From CAZAQK01 sp046344715 (GTDB taxonomy: Bacteria > Pseudomonadota > Alphaproteobacteria > Rickettsiales > SXRF01), in NCBI GenBank assembly GCA_046344715.1, contig JBKDKX010000023.1:1-64000 (forward strand): 64,000 nt of DNA, read 5' to 3'. A program made the position numbers and the translations under genes. The notes under the pieces are model-generated. The model searched no databases and was not told the DNA's origin. It worked only from the letters and a program-made list of their open reading frames with translations. Of this stretch, positions 34,169 through 43,840 are shown piece after piece (the stretch's first letter is position 1; every line of letters begins with the position of its first letter).

Positions 34169-35521
34169 ATGAAAAAAGACCATGTGCATATTGTTGGTGG
34201 TGGGCTGGTGGGCGCACTTACCAGTATTTTTCTGGCCAAGCGCGATTACACGGTGTCGCTGCATGAGCGCAGGGGCGATATGCGTAAAGTCAAGGTGGAA
34301 GCAGGCCGCTCAATCAATCTTGCCGTCACCTCGCGAGGGCTTAAGGCATTGGAAGAAGCAGGGCTTAAGCAGGATGTGCTGGAACTCGCCATTCCAATGA
34401 AGGGGCGCATGTTGCATGATATGGAGGGCAAGACCACCTTCGTGCCATATGGCCAGAAAGAAAGTGAAGTGATTTACTCCGTGTCGCGTGGGGAGCTGAA
34501 CAAACTTCTGCTGACCAAAGCGGGTGAATATGAGAACGTGGATATTAGTTTTGACCAACGGTGCGTGAGTCATAACCTGAAAACGAATGAAATCACCTTC
34601 GTGGATGAAAAAAACTCTGCGCAAAAAACCGTGCAGGCAAAGGTGGCTCTGGCTACTGATGGTGCGTGGTCGGTCACCCGCAAGGCGATGCTTGATCATG
34701 TGATAAGCTTCAACTATTCGCAGAGTTTCGAAGCCTACGGCTATAAGGAATTGGTGATTCCTCCGGCGGAAGGCGGTGGTTTCCGTATTGAGAAAAACGC
34801 ATTGCATATCTGGCCGCGCAAATCCTTCATGATGATTGCACTGCCTAATCTGGATGGCAGCTTTACCTGCACGCTTTTCCTTGCCTATAAGGGGGGCGTG
34901 AGTTTTGAAACGCTCAAAACACCGGACGATGTTAAGGCTTTCTTCGCCCGTGAATTCCCGAGCGCGCTGACACTGATGCCAACGCTCACGGAGGATTTCT
35001 TCCGCAATCCTACCGGTGCATTGGCCACAATTCGCTGCGCGCCGTGGCATGTGGAAGACAAGCTGATGCTGCTGGGTGATGCGGCGCACGCGATTGTGCC
35101 GTTCTTCGGGCAGGGTATGAATTGCGGCTTTGAAGATTGCAGCGCACTGGGTGAATTGCTGGATTCTGAAGATAACTGGCAAACATTATTTGAAAAACTT
35201 GAAGCAGACAGAAAACCCAACGCCGATGCCATCGGCACACTGGCACTGGAGAATTTTGTGGAGATGCGCGACACCGTGGCGGATGCAAAATTCCAGCTTA
35301 AAAAGCAGATCGGGTTTGAGCTGGAAAAACGCTATCCTGGCAAATTCATTCCGCGTTATGCGATGGTAGTGTTCCATCCAGAAATTCCGTATGCCGAGGC
35401 CTATAGGCGCGGTGCGGAGCAGGAAATACTGCTTGATGCGTTGGCGGCGGGTATCAGCGATATTTCGCAGGTGGACTGGAAAAAGGCTGACCAGCTGATG
35501 AAAGCAAGCAAAGCGGCGTAA
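34169..35521 (+). CDS. kmo: kynurenine 3-monooxygenase
   Basis: A 450-residue flavin hydroxylase converting kynurenine to 3-hydroxykynurenine with NADPH and O2. The N-terminal FAD motif is VHIVGGGLVG (residues 6-15), and the second FAD motif LLGDAAHAIVPFFGQGMNCG lies near 297-316. The ATG at 34169 has AAAGGAAAG upstream; the longer frame from 34142 would start inside a repeat. It is separated from kynU by an unknown gene and a repeat, so it may have its own transcript. Confidence 0.93.
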   Translation: MKKDHVHIVGGGLVGALTSIFLAKRDYTVSLHERRGDMRKVKVEAGRSINLAVTSRGLKALEEAGLKQDVLELAIPMKGRMLHDMEGKTTFVPYGQKESEVIYSVSRGELNKLLLTKAGEYENVDISFDQRCVSHNLKTNEITFVDEKNSAQKTVQAKVALATDGAWSVTRKAMLDHVISFNYSQSFEAYGYKELVIPPAEGGGFRIEKNALHIWPRKSFMMIALPNLDGSFTCTLFLAYKGGVSFETLKTPDDVKAFFAREFPSALTLMPTLTEDFFRNPTGALATIRCAPWHVEDKLMLLGDAAHAIVPFFGQGMNCGFEDCSALGELLDSEDNWQTLFEKLEADRKPNADAIGTLALENFVEMRDTVADAKFQLKKQIGFELEKRYPGKFIPRYAMVVFHPEIPYAEAYRRGAEQEILLDALAAGISDISQVDWKKADQLMKASKAA

Positions 35522-35532
35522 TTATTAATAAT

Positions 35533-35562
35533 TTGCAAATATCTTCCTGTTACCCTTAATAA
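35533..35562 (+). promoter_or_regulatory. weak sigma-70 type promoter
   Basis: TTGCAA (35533-35538), 18 bases, TAATAA (35557-35562), 28 bases before the ATG at 35590. The hexamers are only moderate matches, so this is tentative. Confidence 0.3.
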
Positions 35563-35589
35563 AGTGCCAAGTAGGTGCGAGAGGATAAC

Positions 35590-36162
35590 ATGCAGGTAGC
35601 AAGTGTTGGCGTGTATGGCGCCGTCTATCAGCCGAACAAACGTGATGAAGGCAGCCTTGCCAGCAAAATGCTGCGCGAGCAAGCCGAGCAGAGTGCACAG
35701 ATTGCCGTCACCTCAGCATCCATCAATATTTTGCAGGTGGTGCAACAATACGAAGTTTCTGTCAAAGAAGTAAAGCAGGTGAGTAAATATGCATTGCTGG
35801 CACTGGATTATATTGCAAATTCCACGCGCCTTTCACCGGAAGACCGCCGCACGCTGATACGTCTTGTGGCCATTGTGGATGAGTTTGCTGGTGGTGATCC
35901 AAAACTCATGCGTGACATTATCGGTATTGCCAAAATCATGGAGATGAATGCCACGCAAAATTATAAGCCTATTCCGCTGCGCGAGGCACTGCGCATGTAT
36001 TTTGAAGAGCGTGAACGGCTAGACCCCAGTAAGGAAATGACTATTTCTGTTGAATCAGAGATTAATGCGGTGAGTGTGCGGGTGTTCGGTACAAGCATAA
36101 CCGAAACATTTGCTGCACAGGAAGAAGCACTGTCCAAACCTAGCGTTTATGTAAACGCCTAA
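35590..36162 (+). CDS. unknown helical protein, 190 residues
   Basis: Soluble, no signal peptide. The N terminus begins MQVASVGVYG and is followed by long amphipathic helices. GAGAGG lies just upstream of the ATG at 35590, which is why the GTG at 35575 is not used. It is convergent with the PstS-like gene, with no bases between the stops. The base composition resembles the neighbours, so it is likely a native gene, but no family is recognised. Confidence 0.65.
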   Translation: MQVASVGVYGAVYQPNKRDEGSLASKMLREQAEQSAQIAVTSASINILQVVQQYEVSVKEVKQVSKYALLALDYIANSTRLSPEDRRTLIRLVAIVDEFAGGDPKLMRDIIGIAKIMEMNATQNYKPIPLREALRMYFEERERLDPSKEMTISVESEINAVSVRVFGTSITETFAAQEEALSKPSVYVNA

Positions 36163-37197
36163 TCATTTCAGGCTTGAGATGCGTTCCCGTAATTTTTCAC
36201 GTTCCGCTGCTGGCAGCGGAATCAGTCCTTGCCGTGGCATGTAACCATCAGGACCCATGGCGCCTTCCAGCGTAACCTCGCGCACGAATTCGCGCAGGCC
36301 AGGGATTTTATCGAAGTGGGCGTTTTTAACGTAAATATAGAGTGCGCGTGAAAGTTTATACTTACCCTCTGAAATATTATCAAAACTTGGCATTATCCCA
36401 TCTACTGGAATGGGATGTACCAGTCCGGCATTTTCTTCCACGAAGCTATAGCCCAATATGCCCAGCGCATCGGGGTTTAATTCCAGTTTGCGGATGATGA
36501 TGTTGTCATCTTCACCGGCTTCAACGAACGCACCGTCTTCACGCATCAGGTGACATTTTTTTGCGCGTTCTTTTTTATCAGGGTATGCCGCTTCAAATTC
36601 CGGCAAGTCTTTACAGGCGGCTTCAAGCCCAATTTCTACAAAGGCATCACGCGTGCCGGAGGTTGGTGGCGGGCCGTATACTGTGATGGGTTGTTTAGGT
36701 AGTGCGGGGTCAACATCGCTCCAATATTTGTGCGGATTATCTATCAATTTCCCATCTTTTGGAATTTTTTTGCCAAGAGCTAAAAAAAGCTGGGTGCGGG
36801 AGATATTAAATGTTTTTGCTTTTTTACCGGCGGCAATCACGATGCCATCATACCCGATGGGTATTTCGGTGATGTCCGTAACTCCATGTTTGGCGCAGGT
36901 TTTAATTTCTGATCCTGTGATGGCGCGGGAGGCATTATTAATATCAGGTGTTTTTTCATCGACACCGGAGCAGAACATTTTGAAACCACCACCGGTGCCG
37001 ATGGATTCGACAATCGGGGTTTTGAACTTCGTGCCACGGCCAAACTGTTCGGCGGCAACGGTGATGAAGGGATATACGGTGGATGAACCGACAATGCGTA
37101 TCTGTTCACGGGCGAAAGACGGTGAAGCTGCTATGGTCAGCAGTATAAAGCCAAACAGGGCGTGTTTAGAGCGGCGTAGGTGTTTCTGTTGCTGCAT
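36163..37197 (-). CDS. PstS-like phosphate-binding periplasmic protein
   Basis: A 344-residue periplasmic binding protein with a Sec signal peptide (HALFGFILLTIAASPSFA, residues 12-29). The phosphate-type binding loops are visible: VGSSTVYPF at 36-44, the SIGTGGGF turn near 65-72 and SGTRDAF near 179-185. A strong GGAGG ribosome site lies inside the end of the preceding outer-membrane gene, with a 32-base overlap, so it is translated from the RND operon message. No pstCAB or phoU is nearby. It might bind phosphate or serve another, extracytoplasmic role. Confidence 0.85.
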   Translation of the reverse strand: MQQQKHLRRSKHALFGFILLTIAASPSFAREQIRIVGSSTVYPFITVAAEQFGRGTKFKTPIVESIGTGGGFKMFCSGVDEKTPDINNASRAITGSEIKTCAKHGVTDITEIPIGYDGIVIAAGKKAKTFNISRTQLFLALGKKIPKDGKLIDNPHKYWSDVDPALPKQPITVYGPPPTSGTRDAFVEIGLEAACKDLPEFEAAYPDKKERAKKCHLMREDGAFVEAGEDDNIIIRKLELNPDALGILGYSFVEENAGLVHPIPVDGIMPSFDNISEGKYKLSRALYIYVKNAHFDKIPGLREFVREVTLEGAMGPDGYMPRQGLIPLPAAEREKLRERISSLK

Positions 37198-38707
37198 CTG
37201 GTATTTCCTCCGTAGCAGGTGATTGGATAGGTGCAGGCTGTTCTATAGCAGCTTCCTTCGGGAAATCCCAGCCGCCACCCAGAGCGCGAATTAATGAAAT
37301 TGTTGCCGCGTAGCGCGCGCCATGAGAACGGATAGCGCCACGGCGGGTATTCATCGCCAGCGCCTCATATTCCAGAGCGTCTGCTTGATTGAGATCACCT
37401 GCCTCATAGCGCGTGCGGGCAATGGTGGCAGAGCGCATGGAAGATTCAGCGGCTGCGCGCTGCTGCACTGCTTCTTCAGCAAGCAGGCGAATGGCGGCGA
37501 GGCTGTCTTCTACTTCCTTGAAGGCATTCAGTACTTGTCCACGATATTCAGCTACGCTTTCTTCACGCTCTGCAAAGAGTTGCTTGGTGGTAAAGAAAAT
37601 ACGGCCACCTTCAAACACTGGCTGGGTAACTACATTCCCCATGCCTGGACCGATTGACCAGCTGCGGTTTGACCATTCAAACGCATCGCTAAGTGCCTGT
37701 GATTCATAACCACCCACGGCGGTAAGCACAATACGTGGAAACATAGCAGCACGCGCCATGCCGATGCGGCGGTTATTTGCTTCCATCTTACGAATGGCTG
37801 CTGCGATATCCGGCCTGCGCGCCAGAAGGTTAGCGGGGATTCCAGCTGGGATAGAGGGAGGCTTTTTTTCTGCCAGCGGGAATTCTTCAAAATGGTAGCT
37901 GGAAGGAATTTTACCCAGCAACACAGCCATGGAATTTTCAAGTTCAGCGCGTCTGCGGTCGAGTGTAGCGGCTTCTGATTTGGCAAGTGCAAGATCTGCC
38001 TCAGCGCGAGAACGTTCCAGATCGCTGGTTTCACCGACGTCATACAGGCGCTTTGCCACCCGCAAGGATTCTTCCTTGGCAGCAAGCACACGTTTCTGGA
38101 ATTGGCGCTCGGCATCGAGCGTACGTAGCGAGAAATAAAACTGGGCAACATCCGCCTGCATGGAAACAAGTACAGAATTATAGAGCGCATCCGTTGCTTC
38201 AGCATTTAACTCTGCCACACGGTATGCACCGGTAAGCCTGCCGAACAGATCAAGTTCGTAAGACAGTATGCCCTGCGCGCGATATGATGTTTGTGGTTTT
38301 GTGACTTGCCCTGGGGCAAGATTTGGCGATCCACTGGAGAATTTTTCCCGCTTGGGGCTGAAGCCTGCGTCAATAGATGGAAACAGGTCGGCCAGTGCAA
38401 TGTAAGACTCTTGTCGTGCCTGTACCACGCGCTCGGCGGCAATGGCAAGATTGGTGTTGGCCATTAGCGCATCCTGCTGAATCTGGTTCAACACCTCATC
38501 ATCAAAAATGCGCCACCATTCGCCTCGATCGATTGCCTCGGACGGTTTGATCTCTTCCCAGAGAGAGGCATCTACAGCATCATCAGCTTTTGGCGATTCC
38601 TTAAATGTTTCCGGCAGGTCAAATGACGGTGGGGTGAAATCAGGGGAGAGGTCACAACCGGTAAGTGCAGTGGTTGCCACTATCAGGCTAAGCCATATTC
38701 TACTCAT
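37166..38707 (-). CDS. outer-membrane efflux lipoprotein (NodT/OprM family)
   Basis: 513 residues, TolC-like channel subunit. A lipoprotein signal ends in ALTGC with the lipidated Cys18, followed by the N-terminal DLSPDF part typical of the family and two repeats of long coiled-coil helices. The C-terminal TPT/Pro-rich tail is extra. ATG 38707 has AGGAAG upstream and overlaps the end of the RND permease gene by eight bases; the longer frame to 38881 is only the permease read in another frame. It would complete a tripartite pump across both membranes. Confidence 0.92.
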   Translation of the reverse strand: MSRIWLSLIVATTALTGCDLSPDFTPPSFDLPETFKESPKADDAVDASLWEEIKPSEAIDRGEWWRIFDDEVLNQIQQDALMANTNLAIAAERVVQARQESYIALADLFPSIDAGFSPKREKFSSGSPNLAPGQVTKPQTSYRAQGILSYELDLFGRLTGAYRVAELNAEATDALYNSVLVSMQADVAQFYFSLRTLDAERQFQKRVLAAKEESLRVAKRLYDVGETSDLERSRAEADLALAKSEAATLDRRRAELENSMAVLLGKIPSSYHFEEFPLAEKKPPSIPAGIPANLLARRPDIAAAIRKMEANNRRIGMARAAMFPRIVLTAVGGYESQALSDAFEWSNRSWSIGPGMGNVVTQPVFEGGRIFFTTKQLFAEREESVAEYRGQVLNAFKEVEDSLAAIRLLAEEAVQQRAAAESSMRSATIARTRYEAGDLNQADALEYEALAMNTRRGAIRSHGARYAATISLIRALGGGWDFPKEAAIEQPAPIQSPATEEIPDAATETPTPL

Positions 38708-41700
38708 GCCCACTTCCTTTCGAATGTAAGGCAGGAGTGTTGGCAGAATGTAATTTCCTGCCAGAAAGCGTCCTGAGTACGACATAAAACACCGGAGTGA
38801 AAAACAACCCAAAGAAAGTAACGCCCAGCATACCAGAAAATACCGCCACACCCATGGCCTGTCGCATTTCAGCACCGGCACCGCTTGCCAGCACTAAAGG
38901 CAGCACGCCCATAATGAAGGCAAACGAGGTCATGAGAATTGGACGAAGCCTGAGACGCGCAGCTTCCACCGCCGCATCAAACGGCGTTGCGCCTTCCAGT
39001 TCCAGCTCACGCGCGAATTCTACAATCAGAATAGCGTTCTTACATGCAAGCCCTACAAGTACCATCAGGCCAATCTGGGTAAATATATTATTATCCACGT
39101 TGGGTATCGGCTGTCCGATAATCATACTGATAATATCGATATAGAACCATTTTATCCACACGCCAACAATCGCAGACAGCAGGCACATTGGTACAATAAG
39201 TATCACCGCCAGTGGCAGAGACAGGCTTTCATACTGCGCGGCAAGCACAAGGAATACCAGCAGCACACATAGCGGGAATACCAGTACGGCGGTATTGCCG
39301 GCAAGGATTTGCTGGTAGGTGAGTTCTGTCCATTCAAAGCTCATGCCTTTGGGCAAGGTTTCGCGGGCAATTTGTTCTAATGCTTTCTGTGATTCGCCGT
39401 TAGATATACCCGGGCCCGGGGCACTGTTTATATCTGCCGTGCGGTATGCATTGTAGCGCATGGCGCGGTCTGGGCCGTATCCCTGAGTTACCTTAAGAAT
39501 ACTGCCGAGTGGCACCATCTGGCCTGTCATACTGCGCACGTGCAGATTGGCGATATCTTCGGCTTGATTGCGGTAATTGGCATCGGCCTGTGCAATCACA
39601 CGGTAAGTGCGGCCAAATTTGTTGAAATCGTTGATGTAGAGTGATCCCAGATAAATCTGCAGTGTTTCAAAAATGCTGGTGACGGGTACGCCAAGTTGTT
39701 TTGCCTTGGTACGGTCTAACTCCACATGTAGCTGCGGCACGTTTATCTGATAGCCGGTGTAGCTTTGCATAGGGTTAAACATGGGGGATTGATATACTCT
39801 ACCCATAATGGCATTGGCGGCTTCGGCCAGTGCTTCTTCGCCAAGATCCGCCCTGTCCTGAATCTGCATTTTATAACCGCCACTGGTGCCCAGTCCCATC
39901 ACTGGCGGAGGTGGAAATACCGCAACAAATGCATCGGTAATTTCAGCAAATTTCATATTCAACTGCCCTGCAATGGCGCCGGCGGAAAGCGCACCGGAGT
40001 TGCGTTCAGCAAAAGGTTTCAGCGGTAAGAACACAATGCCTGCGCTGGAGCTCACGGTAAATCCGCTAATGGATAACCCGGGGAAGGCGACGGAATGTGC
40101 AACACCCTCGGTGGCAAGGCCGATTTCTGACATTTTGCGCATTACTTCTTCGGTGCGGTCGAGTGATGCTCCGTCCTGCAACTGGGCAAAACCGATAAGA
40201 TATTGTTTGTCCTGCCCTGGTACATATCCTACAGGCATTTTCATGAAAGCAAATACGGTGAAGCCAACAAGCAGCGCGTAAATAAACAAGGCTTTGGATT
40301 TACGACCCAGCACGCGACCAACGCGGCTGGAATATGCATCACCGCTACGTTGGAAGACACGATTAAACCAGCCAAAAAAGCCGCCAAATACTTTATCCAT
40401 CCAGCGGGTGAGGGCGTCTTTAGGTTCATCGTGACCTTTGAGCAGCAGAGCGGCCATAGCGGGAGAAAGGGTTAACGAGTTAAGCGCGGAGATTACTGTT
40501 GAGATTGCAATGGTGAGTGCAAACTGGCGGTAAAACTGACCCGTTAAGCCGCTGATAAAAGCGATAGGTACAAACACCGCAATCAGCGTGAGGCTTATGG
40601 CGATAATAGGGCCGCTTACTTCACGCATGGCCTGATAGGTGGCATCACGCGGCGAGAGACCAGAGGCAATATTGCGCTCTACATTTTCTACCACCACGAT
40701 GGCATCATCCACCACAATACCAATCGAAAGCACAAGACCGAACAGCGACAAGGCATTAATTGAAAACCCGAAGGCATACATCAGCGCGAATGTTCCGATG
40801 ATAGAGACAGGTACAGCCAGCAGCGGAATAATCGAAGCACGCCATGTCTGTAGAAACAGAATAACTACCAATACCACCAGCAGTACGGCTTCAAGCAGTG
40901 TTTTAATAACTGCATTAATGGAGTCACGCACGAAGCTGGTGGGATCATACACAATGGTATAATCCATACCTTCGGGGAATTCTTTTTTGAGTTCCTCCAT
41001 AGTAGCGCGCACTGTGTCGGAAATTTGCAGCGCGTTGCTGCCTGGTGCCTGAAACACACCAAGAGCCACCGCAGGTTTATTGTTCAGCAGAGAACGCAGG
41101 GCATACTGGTCGCCGCCCATTTCGATGCGTGCCACATCGCCAAGGCGTGTCACTGCGCCGCTGGCATCTGCTTTAATAATGATATTCCGGAATTCCTCTT
41201 CGGTTTGCAGGCGGCCTTGCGCGTTTACGTTCAGCTGCATCATCGTATCGGGGGTGGAAGGTGATGCGCCAATCACACCAGCAGCAACCTGCAGGTTTTG
41301 CTCACGGATGGCGTTTATCACATCACCAGCACCCATGCCGCGCTCTGACACTTTCTGTGGATCAAGCCATACACGCATCGCATATTCACTGCCGCCCCAC
41401 ATCTCAACCATGCCAACACCAGAAATACGGCGAAGGCGGTCGCGGATATTCAGTGCTGCGTAGTTGCCTAAATACAAATTGTCATAACGCTGGTCGGGCG
41501 ATAACAGGTGAACCACCATCGTAATATCGGAAGAACTTTTCGCTGTCATCACGCCAAATTGACGTACAATGTCTGGCAGGCGCGGCAGGGCCTGGTTGAC
41601 GCGATTCTGTACCAGCTGTTGTGCCTTATCCGGATCCGTACCGATATTGAATGTCACGGTAAGCTGCATCAGGCCATCTGATGTGCTTTGGGATGACATA

Positions 41701-41936
41701 TAGAGCATGTCTTCCACGCCATTAATCTGCTCTTCCAGCGGTGCTGCAACCGTTTCAGCAATCACTTTTGGATTTGCGCCCGGATAGGTAGCCGTAACTA
41801 CGACAGAAGGTGGTACCACCTCGGGATATTCCGAGATGGGCAACTGCCACATTGCAATAAATCCGGCGATGAAAATCAGCAGGGAGATGACTGCTGCAAA
41901 AATAGGCCGGTCAATAAAGAAGCGCGAGATGTTCAT
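38700..41936 (-). CDS. RND multidrug efflux permease (AcrB/MexB type)
   Basis: A 1078-residue inner-membrane pump of the HAE1 group, with twelve membrane segments and two large periplasmic loops. The N terminus FFIDRPIFAAVISL is canonical, and the proton-relay aspartates are in GIVVDDAIVVVENVE near residues 404-418. The C-terminal half has PILMTSFAFIMGVLPLV. It exports hydrophobic compounds driven by protons. It lies four bases behind the adaptor gene. Confidence 0.95.
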   Translation of the reverse strand: MNISRFFIDRPIFAAVISLLIFIAGFIAMWQLPISEYPEVVPPSVVVTATYPGANPKVIAETVAAPLEEQINGVEDMLYMSSQSTSDGLMQLTVTFNIGTDPDKAQQLVQNRVNQALPRLPDIVRQFGVMTAKSSSDITMVVHLLSPDQRYDNLYLGNYAALNIRDRLRRISGVGMVEMWGGSEYAMRVWLDPQKVSERGMGAGDVINAIREQNLQVAAGVIGASPSTPDTMMQLNVNAQGRLQTEEEFRNIIIKADASGAVTRLGDVARIEMGGDQYALRSLLNNKPAVALGVFQAPGSNALQISDTVRATMEELKKEFPEGMDYTIVYDPTSFVRDSINAVIKTLLEAVLLVVLVVILFLQTWRASIIPLLAVPVSIIGTFALMYAFGFSINALSLFGLVLSIGIVVDDAIVVVENVERNIASGLSPRDATYQAMREVSGPIIAISLTLIAVFVPIAFISGLTGQFYRQFALTIAISTVISALNSLTLSPAMAALLLKGHDEPKDALTRWMDKVFGGFFGWFNRVFQRSGDAYSSRVGRVLGRKSKALFIYALLVGFTVFAFMKMPVGYVPGQDKQYLIGFAQLQDGASLDRTEEVMRKMSEIGLATEGVAHSVAFPGLSISGFTVSSSAGIVFLPLKPFAERNSGALSAGAIAGQLNMKFAEITDAFVAVFPPPPVMGLGTSGGYKMQIQDRADLGEEALAEAANAIMGRVYQSPMFNPMQSYTGYQINVPQLHVELDRTKAKQLGVPVTSIFETLQIYLGSLYINDFNKFGRTYRVIAQADANYRNQAEDIANLHVRSMTGQMVPLGSILKVTQGYGPDRAMRYNAYRTADINSAPGPGISNGESQKALEQIARETLPKGMSFEWTELTYQQILAGNTAVLVFPLCVLLVFLVLAAQYESLSLPLAVILIVPMCLLSAIVGVWIKWFYIDIISMIIGQPIPNVDNNIFTQIGLMVLVGLACKNAILIVEFARELELEGATPFDAAVEAARLRLRPILMTSFAFIMGVLPLVLASGAGAEMRQAMGVAVFSGMLGVTFFGLFFTPVFYVVLRTLSGRKLHSANTPALHSKGSGHE

Positions 41937-41940
41937 ATGG

Positions 41941-43122
41941 TTATTGCGTAGGCTCGCTTGATTCAGCTGCTGGTTCTTTTACTTCTGCTGGCGCTGCTTC
42001 AGGCATGCCTGGTACAGGGAGTTCGTGCTTATCCGTGGCTTCCATGGGAACTTTATTTGGAGTCACCGGCATGCCAGGACGGAGTAAACGCGAGCTGCTT
42101 ACGATGATGGTGTCACCCTTAGCAAGGCCACTGCGGATAATTCGCATACCTTCATGCGAAGAGCCAAGTTTTACTTCACGGTAAGCGGTTTTATTTTCTG
42201 TATCCAGCGTGTAGACGAATTTCTTATTCTGATCGGTGTTAATGGCTTTTTCAGCGACCAGTATAGCCTTTTCTTTACCGGCAGCTCCCATGCGCAGACG
42301 GGCAAATAATCCGGGTACTAGTTCTCCTTTTGGATTATCAAACACTGCACGCACGCGTATATTACCAGACATGGTATTAAGCTGGTTATCGAAAGAATGG
42401 ACGTGTCCCTGAGCGGTGGTGCCGTTTGCAAGCTCCAGCATTACCACTACATTGGACAGTGTTGAGGAGTCGTTACCGGATCCCGCAAGATAAGTAAGGA
42501 AGCGTTGTTCGTCTGCTTCAAAATCGGCATAAATCGGGTCTTGTGATACCACCGTGGTCATCACCGGCATACCAGCATCCACCAGATTTCCAGGTGTTAC
42601 TTCCGCACGGCCAACCTTGCCGGATACGGGTGCTTTTACTTTTGTGTAGCCCAGTTGAAGTTCTGCGCGCTTAAGGTCAGCACGGGCAACACTTGCAGCG
42701 TTTTTACGCTGGTCATAATCGCGCTGGGAAATGGCTTTGTCGGCAAATAGGCTGCTTGCGCGTTTGAACTCTGCTTCGGCGAGTTCATGGCGCGCGCGTG
42801 CCGATTGCACTTCAGTTTCATAGGGCTTTGGATCAATGACGAAAAGCAGTGCGCCTTCTTTTACCGTATCACCATCTTTGAAATGCACTGATTCCACCAT
42901 GCCGGCAACGCGCGGGCGTATCTGCACATCATCCACTGCTTTCAGGCGGCCAGAAAATTCATCCCACAACGTGACTTCTTTTTCGACGGCATCAGCCACC
43001 ACCACGGGCATGGCACCGCCCATCATTGCCGCCATCGGGTTCTGGCCGCCGCCAAGTATTTGCGGCAGAAAATAATAGCCAGTACCGGCCAGTATGAGGA
43101 TGAGGATTAGTATTTTACCCAT
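41941..43122 (-). CDS. RND periplasmic adaptor (AcrA/MexA type)
   Basis: A 393-residue membrane-fusion protein with an N-terminal membrane anchor (residues 4-22), the lipoyl half motifs VHFKDGDTVKEG near 79-90 and VKAPVSGKVG near 163-172, an alpha-hairpin between them, and an acidic Glu/Pro-rich C-terminal tail. No lipobox cysteine is seen, so it is anchored by the uncleaved N-terminal helix. It is the first pump gene after the TetR regulator, 20 bases behind it. Confidence 0.93.
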   Translation of the reverse strand: MGKILILILILAGTGYYFLPQILGGGQNPMAAMMGGAMPVVVADAVEKEVTLWDEFSGRLKAVDDVQIRPRVAGMVESVHFKDGDTVKEGALLFVIDPKPYETEVQSARARHELAEAEFKRASSLFADKAISQRDYDQRKNAASVARADLKRAELQLGYTKVKAPVSGKVGRAEVTPGNLVDAGMPVMTTVVSQDPIYADFEADEQRFLTYLAGSGNDSSTLSNVVVMLELANGTTAQGHVHSFDNQLNTMSGNIRVRAVFDNPKGELVPGLFARLRMGAAGKEKAILVAEKAINTDQNKKFVYTLDTENKTAYREVKLGSSHEGMRIIRSGLAKGDTIIVSSSRLLRPGMPVTPNKVPMEATDKHELPVPGMPEAAPAEVKEPAAESSEPTQ

Positions 43123-43141
43123 AAATTATCCGTGTGTTGTA

Positions 43142-43792
43142 TTAAGCATTGGCTTTTGTTTGTTGTGTGTTTAAGAGGCGTGCTTTGAGCGCTGCTTCCG
43201 GTGATATATATTGCAGCAACCCAGGCAGCAGCAGTGTTTTGATGATGTTCAGGTCGTTGCTGAATTTTGCTTGCTGGATAACGCCTTCCACGTAAGCAAT
43301 CATTTCCTGCGCCATCAGATGCACCATCTCAGGCGGGCAGATTTCTGCATCCTTGACCAAGCGTTCAAAATATTCTGAATAGCCTTTAAAAATACTTTCA
43401 ATGGCAATGCGGAAACTTTCTTCCTGCGTGGAAAGCTCAGAGCCACAGCCTGCAAACGGGCAACCTAGCACTTTGCCGGTTTTATCGAATTCTTCCTTCT
43501 GCCAGTGATATATCAGGCTTGCGTAGCGTTTGAGGCGCTCGATGGGAGAAAGTGTAAGTGCAAATGCCTCGTCAAGCACGGGGCGTTTGCTTTCCCAGAA
43601 CGTCTCAAACGCTGCAACAGTTAGTGCAACCTTGGAGTCGAAGAAATGATAAAAGCTGCCTTTATGCACACCCGCTTTTTTGCAGATGTCATCTACACTG
43701 ACGGAGCCATAGCTGGCGTGCCAGAATAAATCCAGCGCAGCAGCCAGTAACTTTTCTTTAGTATTTGTGCGGTAGGGTTCAGCCAGTGTCAT
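43142..43792 (-). CDS. TetR family repressor of the RND operon
   Basis: 216 residues from ATG 43792. The N-terminal helix-turn-helix reads KEKLLAAALDLFW followed by VDDICKKAGVHKGSFYHFF (about residues 30-48), the standard TetR pattern; the C-terminal ligand domain is divergent. The longest frame starts with TTG at 43828 but that would lie in the palindrome at 43809-43832, so the ATG is preferred although it lacks a clear ribosome site. It leads the efflux operon and probably represses it and itself. Confidence 0.88.
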   Translation of the reverse strand: MTLAEPYRTNTKEKLLAAALDLFWHASYGSVSVDDICKKAGVHKGSFYHFFDSKVALTVAAFETFWESKRPVLDEAFALTLSPIERLKRYASLIYHWQKEEFDKTGKVLGCPFAGCGSELSTQEESFRIAIESIFKGYSEYFERLVKDAEICPPEMVHLMAQEMIAYVEGVIQQAKFSNDLNIIKTLLLPGLLQYISPEAALKARLLNTQQTKANA

Positions 43793-43808
43793 GGCTGGAG
43801 AGGTAACA

Positions 43809-43832
43809 CCATTTGACTGAGTAGTCAAATGG
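43809..43832. promoter_or_regulatory. perfect 24-bp palindrome, probable TetR operator
   Basis: CCATTTGACT-GAGT-AGTCAAATGG: ten-base arms perfectly complementary around four bases. It lies 17 bases before the tetR start and nine bases behind the pelG stop. Size and position suit a TetR-family operator. It is followed on the plus strand by a T-run (43834-43841), so it can also be read as a terminator hairpin for plus-strand transcription, but no plus-strand gene ends here. Confidence 0.6.
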
Positions 43833-43840
43833 CGTTTTTT

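Noticed and set aside
34310..35182. 290-residue minus-strand ORF opposite kmo
   Set aside because: Antisense shadow of a gene with clear FAD motifs; the product is His/Arg-rich in the manner of frame shadows.
38708..38881. 58-residue extension of the outer-membrane lipoprotein
   Set aside because: It is the RND permease read in another frame; the inner ATG starts a perfect lipoprotein signal.
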